A program made the translations under genes and the position numbers. This document shows positions 40,870-42,839 of a stretch of 42,839 nucleotides of DNA, piece after piece; the stretch's first letter is position 1; every line of letters begins with the position of its first letter. This stretch comes from JAIRLS01 sp031551455 (GTDB lineage: Bacteria > Bacteroidota > Bacteroidia > Bacteroidales > UBA4181): positions 1 to 42,839 of the forward strand of contig JAVBNP010000012.1 of the NCBI GenBank assembly GCA_031551455.1, given 5' to 3'. The notes under the pieces were generated by a model. The model did not search any database. It saw only the letters and a program-made list of their open reading frames with translations, and was not told the DNA's origin.

Positions 40870-41240
40870 TAAATATTGCCCTTTTCATCTGCTACAAGTA
40901 TAAAGTCAAATCACATTTCTATTTAAAATTGACTCTTTTTGATTTACTGCGATAATTATTGTTTGTAATCTTCAAACACAACTCAATATATTCCCATAAA
41001 TTTTCAGTCTAACAAAATTATTATATAATATAGACCCTAAAAAACCATTGATCATACAAGACATCAAATTAAAAATTGTCCTTAAGACAATAAATCTAAA
41101 AGATATAATCCCTATTTGTAAAATTATTTTTTCTTAAAGCGTTTTGGATCATCATTTTTAGCAGTTTGCAACTATTTTCGATGGGATTTCAGTTTTAGCA
41201 GACGAGTCTTAACGTAGTAATGCTCCACTTTTACAAAATA

Positions 41241-41286
41241 TTTTATTTCTATTATGCAGCAAATTTGCTGCATAATAGAAATAAAA
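41241..41286. repeat. 46-bp perfect palindrome
   Basis: The left half 41241-41263 (ttttatttctattatgcagc + aaa) is the exact reverse complement of 41264-41286. It has no spacer and is not followed by a T run, so it is not an ordinary terminator. Confidence 0.9.
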
Positions 41287-41460
41287 GCAAGGATTTTGTT
41301 TTGTTATAAAACAAAATACACATATACAAATTACTTTAACTCAACACTTAAGCGGCATCTTGTGCTTAAGATACTTAAAGAAAGTAAACCGAATGAAAAT
41401 TCAGTTACCGAGGAATTCTCGATAACTGCTTCGGATGGCAAAATCCACAAAACCAAATGA
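41254..41460 (+). pseudogene. RhuM-family (virulence RhuM-like) remnant
   Basis: The frame from the ATG at 41254 starts inside the palindrome and its last ~30 residues match the RhuM pattern of DNA-binding/accessory proteins: KILKESKPNENSVTEEFS, then ITASDGKIHKTK, where the family continues with YNLDxIIxVGYRVNS. Here a stop follows directly and no continuation is visible in the other frames. RhuM-like proteins are common on mobile and pathogenicity islands. The N-terminal residues are not family-like. A fragment of an old insertion is the best reading. Confidence 0.5.
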
Positions 41461-41708
41461 CCTCGAAAATTCAATCTGTTACCTATATTGGTTTAATTGT
41501 TCATTCTTCCATCGCGCACAGATAACGGCTTCAATACTGCCTTAGCAAATAAACATTCACAAAAGTTCAAGGTCTTTACAAAGAGGCTAAATATCCGCTA
41601 TCTATACAAACCCCAAACTTCTGTCTACAAAACAAGGCGGTTTGTCTAAAAACTTCAAAGAATACCCATTCGGTCTGTTCTTTTGCGGAAACTTTAATCG
41701 TAAAGAAA

Positions 41709-42839
41709 ATGAATGAAACAAAAATTTTTGCTAAGGTAATCGGATGCGTTCTTTGCTTTTTAACCGTATCCTTCCATTTATCCGCACAAACTTCCGGCGA
41801 TCAACTAACTGGCGTCATACGGGGAATCATAATCGATCATGCGTCGGCTGCTCCGTTGCCTTATGTAACAATAAGTTTGGTCGATATGCCCGGAAAAGGA
41901 ACCGTTACCAGTGAAACCGGAGAATTTGCGTTGTCCGGTATTCTTTTGGGGCGGCATACGCTCAGAACAAGTTTTGTGGGATACGAACCCAACACCGTTT
42001 ATGAAATATTGTTAACCTCAGCCAAAGAAGTATATCTCGAGATATCGTTAAAAGAGAATGTTTTGGAGTTGGATGAAGTAGTCATTACAACTCAAAAAGA
42101 CAAATCGCAACCACTGAACAAAATGGCATTATTGGGAGCACACATGCTCAGTGTGGAGGAGGCAAGCCGGTTCGCGGGAGGGTTAGATGATCCCGCGAGG
42201 TTGGTGAGTTCGTTTGCGGGTGTTTCGCCAGGCGTATCGACCAACGGTATCTCGGTTCACGGCAATGCGCCGAGTTTACTCCAATGGCGTTTGGAAGGTG
42301 TGGAGATTCCCAATCCCAATCATTTTGCCGATGTTTCAACGTTGGGCGGCGGCGTATTGTCATCGCTCAGCGGAAACGTATTGGGAAACTCGGACTTTTT
42401 CACGGGAGCTTTCCCCGCGGAGTACAGTAATGCCGTATCGGGCGTATTCGACATGAAGTTGAGGAACGGGAACAATCGAAATTTTGAACACACTTTCCAA
42501 GCCGGCGTATTGGGATTGGATTTTGCATCCGAAGGTCCGATAAGCAAAACTTGTAATTCGTCCTACATATTTAACTACCGTTATTCAACTACGGGATTGA
42601 TGAGTAAGTTAGAGATGGCTTCGTCCGGAGGAGTGTTGGATTACCAAGATTTGAACTTCAAGTTGAATTTCCCGACCAAAAATGCCGGTATATTTTCCGT
42701 GTGGGGAACAGGATTAATTGATAAAGCCGAACCCGACCTCGAATACGACCCGCAAAAATGGAAATACAAAGACGACGGGAAAGCCTCCACGGCTAAGCAA
42801 ACTTCTGCAGCCGGAGGAATTAACCATCGTTATTTTTTT
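41709..42839 (+). CDS. TonB-dependent receptor with carboxypeptidase-like regulatory domain (5' part)
   Basis: Reads from the ATG at 41709 through the right edge without a stop (377 codons, partial). Signal peptide: VIGCVLCFLTVSFHLSAQ. Residues ~30-115 are a CarboxypepD_reg-like domain (GVIRGIIIDHASAAPLPYVT, TSETGEFALSGILLGRHTL, TSFVGYEPNTVYEILL). The plug follows: LELDEVVITTQKDKSQPLN, SVEEASRFAGGLDDPARLVS, LLQWRLEGVEIPNPNHFADV, SDFFTGAFPAEYSNAVSGVF. It is an outer-membrane transporter energised by TonB; the substrate is unknown because the barrel and any SusD partner are outside the window. The segment EASRFAGGLDDPARL is characteristic of a particular Bacteroidetes receptor subfamily. Confidence 0.93.
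   Translation, partial: MNETKIFAKVIGCVLCFLTVSFHLSAQTSGDQLTGVIRGIIIDHASAAPLPYVTISLVDMPGKGTVTSETGEFALSGILLGRHTLRTSFVGYEPNTVYEILLTSAKEVYLEISLKENVLELDEVVITTQKDKSQPLNKMALLGAHMLSVEEASRFAGGLDDPARLVSSFAGVSPGVSTNGISVHGNAPSLLQWRLEGVEIPNPNHFADVSTLGGGVLSSLSGNVLGNSDFFTGAFPAEYSNAVSGVFDMKLRNGNNRNFEHTFQAGVLGLDFASEGPISKTCNSSYIFNYRYSTTGLMSKLEMASSGGVLDYQDLNFKLNFPTKNAGIFSVWGTGLIDKAEPDLEYDPQKWKYKDDGKASTAKQTSAAGGINHRYFF

Larger units (their letters stand above)
40870..41708. other. Long gene-poor AT-rich interval
   Basis: About 840 bases. Contains a 46-bp perfect palindrome (41241-41286), a second smaller palindrome (about 41293-41317) and the RhuM-like relic (41254-41460). Otherwise no coding potential or repeats that I could identify. 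It looks like decayed accessory DNA. Confidence 0.6.

Noticed and set aside
41318..41460. Complete small RhuM-like gene
   Set aside because: Only ~30 residues resemble the family and the conserved continuation is absent in all frames, so it is listed as a relic only.

Overview
The window looks like a chromosomal segment of a Bacteroidota (probably Bacteroidales) bacterium with moderate GC. Evidence: the Bacteroidetes housekeeping promoter pattern TTTG-N19-TAnnTTTG recurs upstream of genes (for example tRNA-Phe, trxA). There is a type IX secretion (T9SS) C-terminal sorting domain, a SusC-type TonB-dependent receptor with a carboxypeptidase-like regulatory domain, many lipoproteins, a DUF5020 protein and GH127/GH29 secreted glycosidases. 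The intergenic palindromes are also of a kind common in this phylum. The exact family cannot be fixed from the sequence alone.

Layout. 1-5.9 kb is accessory and repeat-rich: a decayed tyrosine recombinase at the left edge, a lactonase-like lipoprotein, then four small same-strand genes (a tandem zinc-ribbon protein, two orphan lipoproteins, one exported protein). These are separated by a ~100-bp repeat in three copies and by a leader shared by three unrelated genes. An IS1595-type transposase relic closes the block. 6-15 kb is glycan- and peptide-related: a GC-rich GH127 gene, a possible caspase-fold secreted peptidase, a secreted Ntn amidohydrolase, a DUF5107-TPR lipoprotein and a GH29 fucosidase.

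15-31 kb is mostly core: DUF5020, TsaD, a GNAT-Nim fusion, ApbE, thioredoxin, a miniature T9SS-tail protein, YgiQ-type radical SAM protein, the TrkH/TrkA potassium system, a diacylglycerol-kinase-like enzyme, a tandem universal stress protein, a membrane adenylate cyclase carrying an HD domain, and an isolated hisA. 31-39.6 kb holds a ketosynthase/thioesterase pair, two tandem near-identical ECF-type sigma factors, a beta-propeller glycosidase, an HD phosphohydrolase, MgtC/SapB and a PiT phosphate transporter with a PhoU-like tail. tRNA-Phe(GAA) at 39.65 kb is followed by an AT-rich accessory stretch: an FRG-domain gene broken by two slippage-type lesions, a 46-bp perfect palindrome and a RhuM-like relic. 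The start of a TonB-dependent receptor runs off the right edge.

Functional links visible from layout: trxA-apbE, trkH-trkA, GNAT-Nim with tsaD, and thioesterase-ketosynthase are probable transcription units. The Usp and cyclase genes are divergent, and the cyclase has its own promoter. No complete defence system, CRISPR array or intact mobile element was found. The strongest candidates for novelty are the cyclase-HD fusion, the caspase-like secreted protein, the leader/cassette-like block at 2.7-5.7 kb, and the slippage-inactivated FRG gene.
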